Shown one piece after another: positions 62,842 to 64,000 of a DNA stretch of 64,000 nucleotides. Position 1 is the first letter of the stretch; each line of letters starts with the position of its first letter. Origin of the DNA: Bacteroidales bacterium (GTDB lineage Bacteria; Bacteroidota; Bacteroidia; Bacteroidales; UBA932); contig JAFTMS010000033.1 of the NCBI GenBank assembly GCA_017452265.1, positions 18,745 through 82,744 of the forward strand, read 5' to 3'. Under the pieces are notes generated by a model. It was not told where the DNA came from. It did no database searches and saw nothing but the letters and a program-made list of their open reading frames with translations. The translations under genes and the position numbers were made by a program.

Positions 62842-63405
62842 ATGAAGGAGATGGATAACGTATTGAAGATAAAGGCTGTTTTGCTTTATATTCTTCATCA
62901 GAGCGAGAAGGATAGGCATAATGTGTATAGCATTGTAAAAACTGCATATTATGCCCAGCAGTTTCATTTTGTAAAATGGGCGTTGCCACTTTATAAAGAC
63001 AAGATTGCTGCTCTTCAGTTTGGTCCGGTCCCTTCGACGATATACGATGTTCTCAAGATGGCGAGAGGTGACAGGAAAGTGTTGAATTTTTATCGCAACT
63101 CCGACTTGATGTCCGTTGCTGGTGCCATCGGTTTTCAGGATGAAATTTTCTATGCTAAAGAAAATGCAGATTGTGACATTCTGTCCCAATCCAACATTGA
63201 ATGTCTAGATGAAGCGATCGCAAAAGTCGCTTCGATGGACTTCGACGAGATAGTTGCCGATACGCACGGAGACGAGTGGAACCGTGTCTGGAACAGTAAG
63301 AGCCGTTTCATGGACGATATTATGATAGCAAAGGAGGGAGGAGCCGATGACGACATCATCAGTTATCTTCAGGAGGCGTTGGATCTGGAAGAAATGCTTG
63401 GATAA
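62842..63405 (+). CDS. Panacea (DUF4065, SocA-like) domain antitoxin candidate
   Basis: 187 aa. KIKAVLLYILHQSEKDRHNV, YSIVKTAYYAQQFHFVKW and LQFGPVPSTIYDVL are the Panacea-domain pattern; the middle has DILSQSNIECLDEAIAKVAS. Panacea proteins act as antitoxins to many unrelated toxins. ATG 62842 is preferred; ATG 62851 directly after GGAG would leave no ribosome-binding spacing. Stop overlaps the next ATG by one base. Confidence 0.82.
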   Translation: MKEMDNVLKIKAVLLYILHQSEKDRHNVYSIVKTAYYAQQFHFVKWALPLYKDKIAALQFGPVPSTIYDVLKMARGDRKVLNFYRNSDLMSVAGAIGFQDEIFYAKENADCDILSQSNIECLDEAIAKVASMDFDEIVADTHGDEWNRVWNSKSRFMDDIMIAKEGGADDDIISYLQEALDLEEMLG

Positions 63406-63695
63406 TGGGACTGGAAGAGTTTTCTGTACTTAAATCATTGGCAATAGAAGTTGGAAGTGTCTTTAAAATGACAATGTATCCTGAAGATAAGGTTATCCCG
63501 AAAAAGGAAGGTGATGTGTCTAGGGATAAATACTTTGTTATTATCGGAAAGACAGTAGATTCTGTTGTTGTCGGTTCATTACTGATCAATACTAACATCA
63601 ATAGCAGGTTGTTCAATCTTATTTCTCCATACCAGCATTGCATATCACCTGAGTCATATGACTTTCTTAACGGAAAAGAAAGGTATATAACTTAA
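63405..63695 (+). CDS. Putative partner (toxin-like) of the Panacea protein
   Basis: 96 aa, unrecognised. Mostly beta: SVFKMTMYPEDKVIPKKEGD, KYFVIIGKTVDSVVVGSLLI, then NTNINSRLFNLISPYQHCIS and a C-terminal YDFLNGKERYIT. The K/R-rich start and central VIIGK strand recall small SH3-like or MazF-like folds, but this is weak. One-base overlap with the Panacea gene is typical of toxin-antitoxin pairs. The stop codon lies in a dispersed repeat. Confidence 0.6.
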   Translation: MGLEEFSVLKSLAIEVGSVFKMTMYPEDKVIPKKEGDVSRDKYFVIIGKTVDSVVVGSLLINTNINSRLFNLISPYQHCISPESYDFLNGKERYIT

Positions 63696-63810
63696 CTCTC
63701 GCAAGTGCGAAAGTACCTTGTTTTTGAGACCTTTAGGTCGATAGTAAGTCCTTTCCCCGAGGGTCGTGAGCGATAAGCAAACAGTCCAGTGGACTTTTGC
63801 AGCGAGCAGC
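63691..63810 (+). repeat. Dispersed structured repeat, copy 2
   Basis: Same family as 11735-11834, with a core hairpin at 63777-63800 (inner stem AGTCC/GGACT against AGCCC/GGGCT in copy 1). It begins inside the toxin-like gene's last codons. Confidence 0.7.
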
Positions 63811-63858
63811 ACGGAGTGACGGTTAGTGGTCAAAAAAGGGCATGTCCTAAAAGCGTTA

Positions 63859-63866
63859 TAGCTTTG
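63859..63866 (+). promoter_or_regulatory. TAGCTTTG -7 box before the IS-like ORF
   Basis: TAGCTTTGC, 8 bases before the ATG; the same box precedes the truncated TnpA-like ORF at 38178 on the other strand. Confidence 0.45.
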
Positions 63867-63874
63867 CGACAAAA

Positions 63875-64000
63875 ATGCCAAAGATGTACAGCAGCGAAGA
63901 CTTAGAGAGGTTTTACTTCGATTACCAGACAGAATGGATGCCGCGAGGGATGTCGATCCAGGCATATTGTTCACGAAACAATGTTCCCTACAAGGTATTA
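63875..64000 (+). mobile_element. 5' end of an IS66-type accessory ORF (TnpA-like), cut by window end
   Basis: 42 codons visible: a short N-terminus (MYSSEDLERFYFDYQTEW), then a helix-turn-helix RGMSIQAYCSRNNVPYKVL, as in small DNA-binding proteins that accompany IS66-family transposases in Bacteroidetes. No terminal inverted repeat can be defined because the element runs out of the window. Confidence 0.6.

Overview
The window reads as a chromosomal segment of a gut-type Bacteroidales bacterium; the genus cannot be fixed from sequence alone. The evidence is the recurrent Bacteroidetes promoter (TTG, about 19-20 bases, TAnnTTTG), a split glycine decarboxylase, S46 and M16 exopeptidases, DUF1573, bactofilin, and an UpxY-controlled capsule locus behind a tyrosine recombinase.

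Layout. 1-35.7 kb is GC-richer housekeeping DNA: gcvPA-gcvPB-lpdA; a secreted S46 dipeptidyl-peptidase with a uracil-DNA-glycosylase-like gene; a thioredoxin lipoprotein; a run of DUF1573 protein, His-rich metal transporter and catalase; a small 2[4Fe-4S] ferredoxin; an M16 peptidase divergent from a short LysR regulator; a secreted esterase; pyruvate:ferredoxin oxidoreductase; fabD; tRNA-Arg(CCG); an S24-like regulator facing a small membrane peptide; a recG-WYL-S9 peptidase operon; pdxA-rnhA-rmlC-degenerate rmlD-outer membrane barrel; secA; bactofilin; and tRNA-Val(TAC).

35.8-62.7 kb is a capsular/exopolysaccharide locus. A tyrosine recombinase is followed by a promoter segment bounded by 23-bp perfect inverted repeats, then upxY. 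The first genes make and import a deoxysugar (fcl, gmd, a FucP-like permease, a mutarotase, and a nucleotidylyltransferase-GHMP kinase fusion). An AT-rich block follows with Wzx, acyltransferase, F420-hydrogenase-like protein, pyruvyl transferase, glycosyltransferases, Wzy and ATP-grasp proteins. The locus ends with GT26, a hexapeptide acetyltransferase, ATP-grasp, epimerase, the initiating sugar transferase and a PIG-L deacetylase. Two non-capsule cassettes are embedded in it: TIR / three-TM protein / TIR (43.7-45.9 kb), and a small protein plus KAP-type NTPase (56.1-57.8 kb). Debris of an rmlB gene and of an IS-type DNA-binding ORF lies just inside the left edge.

62.8-64.0 kb holds a Panacea-domain gene overlapping a small partner gene (toxin-antitoxin-like), a dispersed repeat, and the start of an IS66-like accessory ORF that runs off the window.

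Phase variation is the main theme. The whole locus sits behind an invertible promoter, and four capsule genes each carry an in-frame G8 or G9 tract, mostly in genes that look like polymer decorators. The sugar-activating fusion has a 7-bp tandem repeat in its linker. The best candidate for an undescribed system is the TIR/TM/TIR cassette, followed by the nucleotidylyltransferase-GHMP kinase fusion beside fucose-type transport genes.
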